Positions 17,742 through 26,100 of a DNA stretch of 64,000 nt are shown one piece after another. This stretch comes from Pseudomonadales bacterium. GTDB taxonomy: Bacteria; Pseudomonadota; Gammaproteobacteria; Pseudomonadales; Azotimanducaceae. The stretch covers positions 1-64,000 of the forward strand of contig JAJEIQ010000079.1 in NCBI GenBank assembly GCA_022827905.1. Direction: 5' to 3'. Each line of letters opens with the position of its first letter. Position 1 is the first letter of the stretch. A program made the translations under genes and the position numbers. A model generated the notes under the pieces. The model was given only the letters and a program-made list of their open reading frames with translations, was not told the DNA's origin and ran no database searches.

Positions 17742-18590
17742 TCAGGCACTCAGGGCGGACTCGGTGGCCGGGTCGCCCTGGATGCGCGTGTGCTGCATCA
17801 CCCGGGCTTGGCGGTGGTCGTAAGGCCGGACCCGGTGCAGCACGCAACGGTTGTCCCAGATCACCACGTCGCCCACCGACCAACGATGCTGTAGGGTGCG
17901 CGGCGGCTGGCAGGCGAAGTTGACCAGATCGGTCAGCAACTGCTCAGACGCCTGCTCCGAAAGCCCCGGAATGCCGTAGGCATGGCGGCCGATGTAGAGG
18001 GCTGTCCTGCCGGTCACCGGATGGCGCTTCAACAAGGGTCGCAGGGGCGGCTCGCCTTCGTAGAAGCCGTAGCCTGCGCCCACCTTGGCCCGATGGCCGA
18101 TCTTGGCTTGGGAGTGAAACAGGGAATGGTAAGCAGCCAAGCCCTCGATCCGCGCCCGCATGGCGTCATCCAGGGCATCATAGGCCGCCCGCATGTCGGC
18201 CCACTCCGTCTCGCCCCCGGCGTCCGGCAGCACATGGGCAGACAGGATCGACGCCTTGGCGGAAATCGGCATGTAGGAACTGTCGGTATGCCAGCCCTCG
18301 TTGCCAATGAGCACCTGCATTTGATGCTCGCTGTCCGCCAGCAGGCTGCCGTCCTTGCGCTGGTTGCTGATGGGCACGATCTCCATGCCGGGTACGAGTT
18401 GCTCCAACCGCCCAAAACGAGCACCGAAGGTGACCTGCGCCTCGGCGCTCAAGTGCTGGGACGGAAAGATGAGCACGGCGTGTTCATGAAAGGCGTCCTC
18501 AACGCCGCGCCAAGTCTGCGCCTCAAGAGACGCTAGCTCGATGCCGGTGACGACGGCACCCAGGGTGGCGTCTGTTGGCTTGACCTTCAT
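17742..18590 (-). CDS. TauD/TfdA family Fe(II)/2-oxoglutarate dioxygenase
   Basis: A 282-residue protein with the iron-binding facial triad: GWHTDSSYMP (His-X-Asp) and the distal histidine in DNRCVLHRVRPYD, followed by RVMQHTRIQGD with the 2-oxoglutarate-binding arginine. The fold starts PTDATLGAVVTGIELASL, as in TauD. The ATG at 18590 has AAAGG 7 bases upstream; an ATG two codons earlier is also possible. The gene follows the GFA-family gene by 10 bases on the same strand. TauD relatives hydroxylate sulfonates, phenoxyacids or other small acids, and nothing in the context fixes the substrate. Confidence 0.9.
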   Translation of the reverse strand: MKVKPTDATLGAVVTGIELASLEAQTWRGVEDAFHEHAVLIFPSQHLSAEAQVTFGARFGRLEQLVPGMEIVPISNQRKDGSLLADSEHQMQVLIGNEGWHTDSSYMPISAKASILSAHVLPDAGGETEWADMRAAYDALDDAMRARIEGLAAYHSLFHSQAKIGHRAKVGAGYGFYEGEPPLRPLLKRHPVTGRTALYIGRHAYGIPGLSEQASEQLLTDLVNFACQPPRTLQHRWSVGDVVIWDNRCVLHRVRPYDHRQARVMQHTRIQGDPATESALSA

Positions 18591-18600
18591 CGCCATGCCT

Positions 18601-19008
18601 TTAGGAGACACCCATCGACGCCATGAACTCCTCACCGGTCATGCGTGGATGATCGCCGGCGAAGTCGTAGCCTTGCGGCTTGTCCTCGATGTAGATCTCG
18701 CCGGTCAAGCGAAAGGGGGCCTGGTCGTCGAACGTGCCCACCCACATGTGGTAGTTCTCCGTCCCCTTCAAGTGATAGAACAAGCTGGACCCGCACTGGC
18801 TGCAAAAGCCGCGCTCCGCCCACTCCGACGAGTCATAGCAGCGGATGTGCTCCGCGCCGGAAAACTCGATGCTGCCGACGCCCGCGGCCATGATCGAGGC
18901 CCCGGACCAACGTCGACACTGCCCGCAATGGCAACTGTGCACATCCGTCTCGACATCTTCCGCAGTGTAGGACACCGCTCCACACAAGCAACGGCCGGTC
19001 ATGGACAT
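18601..19008 (-). CDS. GFA-family zinc protein (glutathione-dependent formaldehyde-activating enzyme-like)
   Basis: A 135-residue protein with the paired zinc cysteines of the GFA/CENP-V fold: GRCLCGAVSY, HSCHCGQCRRWSG and GFCSQCGSSLFY. The ATG at 19008 is preceded by GGAGGT at a normal distance; the frame extends further upstream without similarity. The founding member speeds glutathione-formaldehyde adduct formation, but most family members have no known reaction. It is first in a two-gene unit with the TauD-type dioxygenase. Confidence 0.85.
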   Translation of the reverse strand: MSMTGRCLCGAVSYTAEDVETDVHSCHCGQCRRWSGASIMAAGVGSIEFSGAEHIRCYDSSEWAERGFCSQCGSSLFYHLKGTENYHMWVGTFDDQAPFRLTGEIYIEDKPQGYDFAGDHPRMTGEEFMASMGVS

Positions 19009-19066
19009 GATTGCCACCTCCAGGGCATACGTTTGAGTCTTGAGCATACTGTCACTTGGCGGAAGT

Positions 19067-19819
19067 TCAAGAACTTAGGTCCACCTGCCGGAGCCATCGG
19101 TAGCAGCGCGCCAGAAAGGCCCGGTGGTGGCGGTTGCGCAGCGACGCTCCATCGTGCCCGAGGCCGTGGTAGATCACCCGGCCGGTGCCCTGCTCACGGG
19201 CCCAACTGATGGGCTGCCACGGGCCATGCGGCAAGCGGCCCTCCAGAATGACCCGGCTGTCGGCGGCGACGTCGAGACAATGATAGATCTCATCGCGCAG
19301 TTCGAAGCTCGCCATGCCCGCCGTGAGGGATTGAATGGACGGCCCCGCTTCGTCCGCTTGGCTTGGCGCAGGTCGAATCTCGGCGGAACCCAACGGCGGA
19401 TGAAAGGTACGTTCCCAAGCCCAAGCGCCACCGAGCAAATGCCGATACTCCGGCCAAGAGTCAAAGCAAATGCTGGCGGTGTGCAGACCCAGCAAGCCAC
19501 CACCCCGGTTAACGAAATCCATCAAGGCCCGGCCATGACCGTTTGGCAACTCGTAGGACCAGCGATCCATGTAGGGCAGGTACTTGTCGTGGTTGAGCAT
19601 TCGCCAACGCAGGGCATTCAAAGTGAACAACGCCACCCCATCCAGCGCATCGATGGCCTCGTCCACGTCTTCCGTGATGAGGCTGACCACGCCTTGCTCT
19701 TCCAAAATGCCCGCCAATTCGGCAGCGGTCTCTTCAAAGGAATGATGGATGCCGCCGATCAGCATGACGTTGCGAATCAAGTGCGGGCCTTCAGCTTGCG
19801 CCAACAAAACGTATGTCAC
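19067..19819 (-). CDS. ThuA-like domain protein
   Basis: A protein of up to 250 residues with the ThuA (class I glutamine-amidotransferase-like) fold: NVMLIGGIHHSFEETAAEL, GGGLLGLHTASICFDSWPEY, FELRDEIYH, and GRVIYHGLGHDGASLRNRHH near the end. The histidines and GLGHD element match the family, which is linked to sugar metabolism, although the catalytic nucleophile is often absent. The start is uncertain: GTG at 19819 gives the full length, while an ATG at 19765 would begin at the first beta strand. It is divergent from the amidohydrolase gene, 90 bases away. Confidence 0.75.
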   Translation of the reverse strand: MTYVLLAQAEGPHLIRNVMLIGGIHHSFEETAAELAGILEEQGVVSLITEDVDEAIDALDGVALFTLNALRWRMLNHDKYLPYMDRWSYELPNGHGRALMDFVNRGGGLLGLHTASICFDSWPEYRHLLGGAWAWERTFHPPLGSAEIRPAPSQADEAGPSIQSLTAGMASFELRDEIYHCLDVAADSRVILEGRLPHGPWQPISWAREQGTGRVIYHGLGHDGASLRNRHHRAFLARCYRWLRQVDLSS

Positions 19820-19909
19820 AATGTGGTCACAAGACGCGGCAAGCTAAACAACGCCAACACCAATTGCAACTCGAAGCCCCAAGGTGCCTTGAGAAGGGAA
19901 GCACAGCGC

Positions 19910-21247
19910 ATGGCCAAACCACCGGCATTACGTGTCATCGAAAACGGTAGTGTCATCGACGGCTTGGGCTCACCGCCGCGGCCAGCGGACGTGGTCATTG
20001 ACGGCGAACGCATCGTCCAAGTCGGCGGCGCGGTGCCCGAATGCGAGTGCGAACGCATCGATGCCCAAGGCCTCACCGTCATGCCGGGCCTGATCGACGC
20101 CCACTGCCACATCAGCTTCGATGAGCCGAGTTCCAACGACGAACTGTTTTTTCATCGCCGCGAGGGCCTCGCCGCCATCATCGCCGCCACCAACGTCCGC
20201 AAGCTGCTGTGCGCTGGGGTCACCGGATTTCTGGACGCCGACAGCCTGTTTGAAGTCGGCGTGGACCTGCGCGACGCCATCGAGGCGGGCATCACCCCCG
20301 GGCCGCGCATGGCCACCGGCGGCAACGCCCTGCTCACCGCCGCCGGCGGCACCGCCGGTCGACTGATACCGGATGCGGGCCTGATCGGCTACGGCAAGGT
20401 GGTGCGCACCGCAGATGAAATCACCGCCGAGGTGCGCCGTCAGATCAAGCTCGGCGTGGATTGGATCAAGGTTCACGTCACGGGTTTGACACCCCGCCAA
20501 AAGCGGCAAGGCGAGGCCCAGGCCTGGAGCCGAGCGGAGCTCGAATTGGTGGTGAACGTGGCCCACACCCTGGACATTCCAGTGGTGGGGCATTGCCGGG
20601 GCGCCGACAGCATTCGCGATGCGGCCCAAGCGGGCTTCGACCTCATCCTGCACGCCACCTACATGGACGAGGCGGCGCTCGAAGCCGTGGTGGAGGCCAG
20701 CGTACCCATCGTCCCCACCTTCACCTTTCAGGCCAATCTAGCTAACTATGGCGACCATGTGGCGGCCGGGCCGGAAATCCGCGCCATCTTCCAAAAGGAA
20801 ATTGAATCGAGCTGCGAAATGCTCAAGCGCGCCTACGACGCCGGCGTGCCCCTTCTATGCGGCACCGAAAGCGGCTTCTCGCTGACCCCTTACGGCGACT
20901 GGCACTACCGCGAGTTGGAGGTCTTCGTGCGCGACCTCGGCCTCTCCCCGCTCCAAGCGATCCGCGCCGCCACCAGCGAAGCCGCCCGGGCCATCGGCCT
21001 CGACGGCCAGACCGGCGCCGTGGCCGAGGGGCGCTTGGCCGACTTGATCCTCATCGACGGCAATCCGGCGGATGACGTGCGCGTGCTCGGCGACCGCAGT
21101 CGCATCAAGCGGGTTATGATCGGCGGCCGCGATCAATGCCTCGACTGGCCGGCCCCGGACCGAACCGACCCGCCCGGATGGCGGGTGTCCACCTACGGCA
21201 GCCGCATCCTCCGGCGCAGCCTGCTGGACAGTGGTTCTTCAACCTGA
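19910..21247 (+). CDS. metal-dependent amidohydrolase (imidazolonepropionase/prolidase-like)
   Basis: A 445-residue protein of the amidohydrolase superfamily: GLTVMPGLIDAHCHISFDEP (HXH metal site), WIKVHVTG (bridging lysine region), VVGHCRG and DLILHATYMDE (metal histidines), and LLCGTESGFSLTPYGD in the late active site. The C-terminus AVAEGRLADLILIDGNPADD is the composite beta-sandwich return typical of the family. AGAAGGGAA precedes the ATG at 19910; the frame is open far upstream but without homology and antisense to the ThuA gene. It likely hydrolyses a cyclic amide or dipeptide, but the substrate is unknown. Confidence 0.88.
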   Translation: MAKPPALRVIENGSVIDGLGSPPRPADVVIDGERIVQVGGAVPECECERIDAQGLTVMPGLIDAHCHISFDEPSSNDELFFHRREGLAAIIAATNVRKLLCAGVTGFLDADSLFEVGVDLRDAIEAGITPGPRMATGGNALLTAAGGTAGRLIPDAGLIGYGKVVRTADEITAEVRRQIKLGVDWIKVHVTGLTPRQKRQGEAQAWSRAELELVVNVAHTLDIPVVGHCRGADSIRDAAQAGFDLILHATYMDEAALEAVVEASVPIVPTFTFQANLANYGDHVAAGPEIRAIFQKEIESSCEMLKRAYDAGVPLLCGTESGFSLTPYGDWHYRELEVFVRDLGLSPLQAIRAATSEAARAIGLDGQTGAVAEGRLADLILIDGNPADDVRVLGDRSRIKRVMIGGRDQCLDWPAPDRTDPPGWRVSTYGSRILRRSLLDSGSST

Positions 21248-21390
21248 CCAGCCTGTTCATCATCAGTCAATTGGCGACGCAACGAATGCGTGAAGCCGGC
21301 GGCGGCGATCACGGCGACCCGCTTGGTGGTGTACCATCAGTCCCGGTCGATTTTCTCCCCGGTGCTCAGGACGTCATGTCGTTGCGGCAT
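21193..21390 (-). pseudogene. small membrane-protein frame with in-frame TGA at codon 18 (copy 1)
   Basis: A GGGAGG site stands 6 bases before an ATG at 21390. The first half reads MPQRHDVLSTGEKIDRD, then TGA (21337-21339), then WYTTKRVAVIAAAGFTHS in the same frame, open until a TAG at 21193. A second copy 234 bases upstream on the same strand has the matching halves MWERHEVLRSGRKVDRD and WYFTKLGLVIAGALVA. Differences between copies are largely synonymous or conservative on both sides of the break, so both halves look to have evolved as protein. Options are two decayed copies, TGA read as an amino acid, or termination after 17 residues. The tail of this copy overlaps the amidohydrolase end antisense and is less hydrophobic than copy 2. 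Confidence 0.45.
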
Positions 21391-21459
21391 CAATGCCTCC
21401 CATGGCCGGCCCGGACATTGGGCGAACCCGCATCCGGCGATTGTCGGCGGAAACGGTCG

Positions 21460-21483
21460 GGCCCTCCCCCGAAGGGGAGGGCC
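21460..21483 (-). terminator. UUCG-loop hairpin terminator after the small gene
   Basis: A perfect 10-bp stem, GGCCCTCCCC/GGGGAGGGCC, has a TTCG loop on the reverse strand and starts 10 bases after the stop of the small membrane-protein frame (copy 2). UUCG tetraloops on GC stems are very stable. The following tract (CGACCGTTTCC) has only a short T run, so termination may be weak or Rho-assisted. Read on the forward strand the loop is CGAA. Confidence 0.6.
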
Positions 21484-21493
21484 GTCCCGTCGT

Positions 21494-21624
21494 TCACAAG
21501 AGCGTAGCGTGGACCGCGTAGGCGGCCACGAGCGCACCCGCGATCACCAGGCCGAGCTTGGTGAAGTACCACAGTCCCGATCGACCTTGCGGCCGCTACG
21601 CAGGACTTCATGCCGTTCCCACAT
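21494..21624 (-). pseudogene. small single-span membrane-protein frame with a frame break at codon 18 (copy 2)
   Basis: A perfect TTAGGAGGT site 5 bases before the ATG at 21624 and a TACAAT -10 element (21656-21661) mark an expressed small gene. The frame reads MWERHEVLRSGRKVDRD and then meets TG followed by TGG. Relative to copy 1 (GAC TGA TGG) one base is missing at the TGA. After the break the frame continues WYFTKLGLVIAGALVAAYAV to HATLL and TGA at 21494, a good single membrane helix. A stable hairpin follows. TCACCA...TGGTGA forms a hairpin shortly after the break. Either this is a decayed gene or one base was lost in assembly from a frame that, like copy 1, carries TGA at codon 18. Confidence 0.5.
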
Positions 21625-21655
21625 GTTCACCTCCTAAAGCCGGCTTGGCTCGCGG

Positions 21656-21686
21656 ATTGTAGCGCAGCTAGGCTCAGCCGCGACAA
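21656..21686 (-). promoter_or_regulatory. putative promoter of small gene copy 2
   Basis: On the reverse strand TACAAT (21656-21661) would start RNA near 21649, giving a 25-base leader with the strong ribosome site. The best -35 match is TTGTCG (21681-21686), but the 19-base spacer is long, so the -35 assignment is weak. Confidence 0.4.
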
Positions 21687-21695
21687 CGGACCGAT

Positions 21696-21947
21696 TGTCA
21701 ATGGCAACTTAAAAACTGCTCACTTTTCCCGGAGGATCGCCCCTCCTTCGGTTCCATCAGCTCTCTTCTTCGGTATCCCGCCAGGGAACGGAGGGCTCGC
21801 TGGGGTTCCATTCCAGGGGGAGTTGATGGGCCTGAGCCCGGCCCGGCACTGCCCCACGGAGTGGCACCGGACCGCCATCGATGCATGGGAGCTAACAGAC
21901 TCCGGGACTCTTCCCACGAAGTCTGCAATTTTCGATTAACATTGACA
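21696..21947. mobile_element. 252-bp IS21-like terminal-repeat remnant or MITE
   Basis: The left end TGTCAATGGCAACTTAAAAA continues CTGCTCACTT. The right end, on the reverse strand, begins TGTCAATGTTAATCG and continues AAAATTGCAGACTT. Both carry TGTCAATG at the tip and an internal AAAA(C/T)TGCNNACTT motif, like the multiple terminal motifs of IS21-type elements. No transposase frame fits in 252 bp, so this is a non-autonomous or internally deleted element. No target-site duplication is evident in the flanks. Confidence 0.45.
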
Positions 21948-22272
21948 GCGACTGCCGCCGTTCTGGTTCGGCGCATCAGACCGAGATTCGCGCGCCAGTT
22001 TTTCAGGAGGGGGGATGCGGCATCTCGGTCTCTTTGGAAGCGCTTCATCGAGTGGCGTACTAGCTCGGCCCTTGCGGGCGCGCAAACACGCAAGCTGCCA
22101 ACCGCTTGATTCGTGGGCTCAAAGTCGGCATCCAGAGCGGTACCTGCGTTGGACAAGCGTGGTAGAAACGCAGTTAGATCATCGCGTTGATGACATCTTG
22201 TCGCCAGGCGGCGAAGGGCGGAGGGTTGGTTTTCGACGCGACGCAGGGGATTCGACAAGGGTCACGGTCTTG
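21948..22272. other. intergenic stretch without a supported gene
   Basis: I find no reading frame with a recognisable family or good ribosome binding site here. A reverse-strand frame crosses this stretch and runs into the IS-like remnant, so it is not credible as a gene. Base composition is less GC-rich than the neighbouring catabolic genes, in keeping with an inserted or decaying region. Confidence 0.4.
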
Positions 22273-23070
22273 TCACGTTGCGTTCTTGAGTTCTGCGATC
22301 AACAACGTGCGATCTCCCGGAAAAAACGGGGGAACTCCGCGAATCTCTCCGGCCATGAATCGAGAAGCGTACTCCGTCTCCGCTGGGCAGTCGCTTTTTA
22401 GTGTCCTCAGTTTGTTTGTACGTGTAAGGCCCTCTCGCTTTCGAAAGTCACGCAAGGCAAAGGCGCGCATTGTCAAAGTGTGCGCCAACAGCGCACATTT
22501 CGCCGCATCGCGATCTTCCTCCCACTTAGCCCGAGCATCGCGGTAAGCAGGGATGGCAGAGTCAACAACTGACTCTGTTTTCCCGGACGCCAAAAGCAGG
22601 TCGATGAATTCGGAGCGCTTCTTGGGACGGCCCTTCCTTGGCATCGCATCCAACTCGATCAGGATTTGGCGCATGTCCGCGACCCGGAGATATTCCACGG
22701 CGTCCTCAATCGTGGACGGCGGTTGAGGTGGATCGACGACGAGTCCCTTTCCATGAGTTCTCCACATGTACGGGAATTCCCCCTTGGCTTCGAAGCGCAT
22801 CTTCCAATCTCTAAAGTACACCTCTCCCCATTCGACCCCATCCAGAGCCGCTTTAATGCCTTTAACCTCTCGCCTTGGATCTCCCGACCGGTGTGCCTTC
22901 ACAAAACACGATCTAAGTCTACCTTTCGCATCGTTAGGCATATCAATATCGGCGAGGATCTGATTGATTGCTTCCTCGACTACGCTTAGCGGTGTTGCGA
23001 AAGCAGACTCAGTTCCGGTCGGGCGCTGCTCGGCAACCCCTTGTTGTCGGCTGACACACTGCCCTACCAT
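22273..23070 (-). CDS. hypothetical protein with a possible SAP-like helical segment
   Basis: A 265-residue soluble protein with no family I recognise. AAGGAGA precedes the ATG at 23070. The centre (about residues 125-165) has two helices around MRQILIELDAMPRKGRPKKR and SEFIDLLLASG, resembling a SAP-type nucleic-acid-binding hairpin, but this is weak. The rest is rich in charged residues and has no signal peptide or membrane segment. Codon use is less GC-biased than in surrounding genes, and the gene lies beside the IS-like remnant and the broken small frames, so recent acquisition is likely. Confidence 0.55.
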   Translation of the reverse strand: MVGQCVSRQQGVAEQRPTGTESAFATPLSVVEEAINQILADIDMPNDAKGRLRSCFVKAHRSGDPRREVKGIKAALDGVEWGEVYFRDWKMRFEAKGEFPYMWRTHGKGLVVDPPQPPSTIEDAVEYLRVADMRQILIELDAMPRKGRPKKRSEFIDLLLASGKTESVVDSAIPAYRDARAKWEEDRDAAKCALLAHTLTMRAFALRDFRKREGLTRTNKLRTLKSDCPAETEYASRFMAGEIRGVPPFFPGDRTLLIAELKNAT

Positions 23071-23134
23071 GCGTCTCCTTGCACTTTCACCCCGCGCAGC
23101 GTCTGCGGTAAGTTGCGTTTATGGCGTTCCGCCA

Positions 23135-26100
23135 TCAGTCGCGCCCCTCGGGCGCCGTCGAGAGGTTGGTGAGGTGTCCGGCGGGACTTTCCAGCAGGCT
23201 CATGGCGCGGATGGGCCGGTCGGAGCGGACCAGCAGCCGCCACTTGCCGGCGCCGTCGCCGAGCGCGCCCGAAAGGCCCGGCGCGCCCGTCTCCAGCTGC
23301 GCCGCCGTCACCGTGCGAACCCCCTCGGCCGGCACCGTCAGGCGCACCTCGCCCGAGGCCGTGCCGCGGCCGTCGGTCCCGGTCACCGAGACCCGGGCGA
23401 CGGCGCCCCCGTCGTTGAGCAGCCGCAGCGAGCTCACTTGGTTGACGTTGCTGCCGGGGTTGAAGAAGGCCACGCGGTAGGCGTGGGCGAAGCCCTCGCC
23501 GCCGCCGTCCGCAGCTTCGGGCAGCAGGTCGTGCATGCCGGCCAGGAAGCCGTCCTTGGTGCGCAGGTAGGCCCGCGGCCGGATTTCGAAGCCGCCCCGC
23601 AGGGTCAGCCGCCAGTCGCCCTCGCCGGACCCGGTGCCAGACGGCAGGCCCTTGGCCTCGTTGCCGAGCTCCAGATCGTTGGAGTTGAAGGCTGCCGTCC
23701 CGCCGGGGCCGACGCTCAGGGTGATGGGATCGTGGCTGCGGCCGGCGTCGTCCCGCGCCTGCACCGTCAGTTCCCCCGGCTCGTCCGTCGGGTTCACCAC
23801 CCGCACAAAGCCCTGGCGTCCCGATGGGTCGGAGGCCGACGGGAACAGCGGCACCCGCCACACCCACTCGTCGTCCCCATCCGGCTCGGCCTTCGGGGCC
23901 GTGGACAGGTTGGCGAGCAGGCCGCCGGGCGCCGCCATCAGGCTCTGGACCAGCAGCGGGCGATCCGAGGACACCGCCAGCCGCCACTTGCCCGAGCCGT
24001 CCCCCAAGGCGCCGGACAGCCCTTCGCCCGACTCCAGTTGGGCCGCCGTCAGCGTCCGCGATGTCCCGCCTTGGATCGTCAGGCGCGCCTCTTCCGCGCC
24101 GGGCGCCCCCGCATCGTCAACACCAAGGACGCTGACCTCGGCGGGCGCCGCGCCGACGTTGACCAGCCGCAGCAGGCTCACTTGGTTGAAGTTGCTGCCG
24201 GGATTCAGGATCGGCACTTGGTACAGCGCCCCGACCGGTGCCCCAGCCGTCTCGGACAGGTCGGGAAGGGACTCCGGCACCCGGTCGTGCAGGCTGGTCA
24301 CGAACCCATCCGCCGGGCCGCCCGTGCCCCGCAGCCGCATGTAGCCGCCCGCCGACACGTCCGCCGAATCCGTGCGCAGGTCCAGCCGCCAGTCCCCCAG
24401 CCCCGGCGGGCCGGCGCCCGCCGCCACCCCCTTGGCCGCGTTGCCGTCCTCCAGGTCGCGGGCGCTTAGGCCCAGCGCCGCCCCCGGCTCCACCGTCACC
24501 CCGAAGGCGCCCGCCCCGTGACCGGCATCGTCCACCGCCGAAACCTCCACCGCCGCCGCCTCCGCGCCCCCGTTGAGGACGCGGACGAACCCCTCGCGCC
24601 CCGATCCGCCGCCCGGCGACGGCAGCAGCGGAATCCGCAGGGAGGGCCCCTGCGCGTCCACCACCGTCCCCTTCGCCGCGGGGCGCTCGAACACGAGCCG
24701 CCGGCGGGCCGTGCGGTGCTCCGGCGTCAGCGTCAGCCACACCGTCTCGTCGCCCTCCAGCGCCTCGTCCGCAAGCGTCGCAACCTCGAAGACCGCGCCG
24801 GATTGGCCGAAGCGCACCTGCACGAACGGGCTGTCTGGGTCCAGGTAGTCCGACCCCGCCTCGGCCGTGCCTGCGTGGATGCGGGCACGGAAGTTCAGCG
24901 CCTCCCCCGAGCCCTCGCCCAGCCTGACGCGGAAGCGCAGCGGTTCGCCTTCCAAGGCCAGCGCGTCCGAAACCAACACCCGGACCTCGGCCGACGACGA
25001 GCTGCCGCCGCCCCCCCCGCCGCCTCCGCCGCCTCCACCGCCGCCGCCGGCAGGAGGTGGAGGCCGCGGCGGGGGAGGTGGAGGCGGCGGGTCGATGGTG
25101 CCTCCGCCGTCGTCGTTGTCTGTGATCGTCAGCCTGTGGGTGCCCGGCGAACCCACGGCGTAGTCCGTGCCGCCCCTCAGCGTCAGGACGACAGTCTCGT
25201 TGCTCTCGGCCGCGCTGTCGTCGGTGATCGACACCGGAATGTTCACGCTCGCCGTGTCTGAGGGCACGGACACCGAGCCGGAGCCCGTAATGGTGAAGTC
25301 CGTGCCCGCCGACGCCGTTCCGCCCACCGCGTAGCTCAGCGTGATGGCCGACTGCGGCGTCGGCGACAGGCTCACCGCCACGTTGCGGACCCCCGACCCC
25401 TCGCTCGCGCTCGACGACGCGCTCGAGAAGCGAGCCACCGGGAGCGGCGGGCCGTCGTTGTCGTTGACCGCCACCGAGGCGGACGCGTTGGTGGCGTGGG
25501 GCGCGTAGCCGTCGCCGGACTGGACCGCCGCCGTGATCGAACCGTTCGGCTCGTCCGTGCTGTCGTTGTCGGTGCCGACGGTCAGGGTGGCCGTCCTGTC
25601 CGTCATGGCGACCCTGCGCGAGCCCGTCTGGCCGCTGGCCGCGAAGTCGCCGCTGTCGGTGACCGCGACGTTCACCGTGATGCTCCCCGCCGGCGCCGGG
25701 TTCGCCGTCAGCGTGAAGGTGGCGTCGCCTCCCTCCGTCACCGCGCCGCCGCCCGAAATGCTCACTACCGGCAGGGCGGGGGGATCGTCTTGCCGAACGA
25801 AGATGAGCCTAGCCATGCGTGCGTTGGTGAAAGGGCTCACTCCTTTGATGCTGGTGATGGTTCCCTGCGGCGAGGTATCTGGGTTGCTGAGCGAGAAGCC
25901 GTTGCCGTCCTCGGTGCCTGCGTCGTAGGGGAACAGGTCCACTTCGAGCCGCGACAGCCATTGTCCCTGTGAATCGAGCAGGGACCGCCCTGATACGCCG
26001 ACGAACCAGTCCGGGCTCGGCGCGATCATGGTGATCAGCGTAACCAGGGGGTGGGTCTTGTTGGCATCGAAGTTAACGCTCGCGTTCGGTGTGGCGCCTC

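Noticed and set aside
21698-22258. Reverse-strand 186-codon frame between the small frames and the orphan gene
   Set aside because: It runs through the IS-like remnant to its very end, has no ribosome site or recognisable domain, and its composition looks non-coding.
22470-22500. Inverted repeat TGTGCGC/GCGCACA as a terminator
   Set aside because: It lies inside the coding frame of the orphan gene and is explained by codons; no T tract follows.
22964-24469. Forward-strand 501-codon frame and a reverse 307-codon frame across the spondin-type gene's 3' half
   Set aside because: Both are alternative frames of the GC-rich repeat-encoding gene; they lack any family features and conflict with the homologous C-terminal repeats.
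25003-25090. Triplet-like CCGCCG tract as a microsatellite or CRISPR-like repeat
   Set aside because: It encodes the polyproline/polyglycine linker of the spondin-type protein; no spacer structure. No CRISPR array is present in the window.
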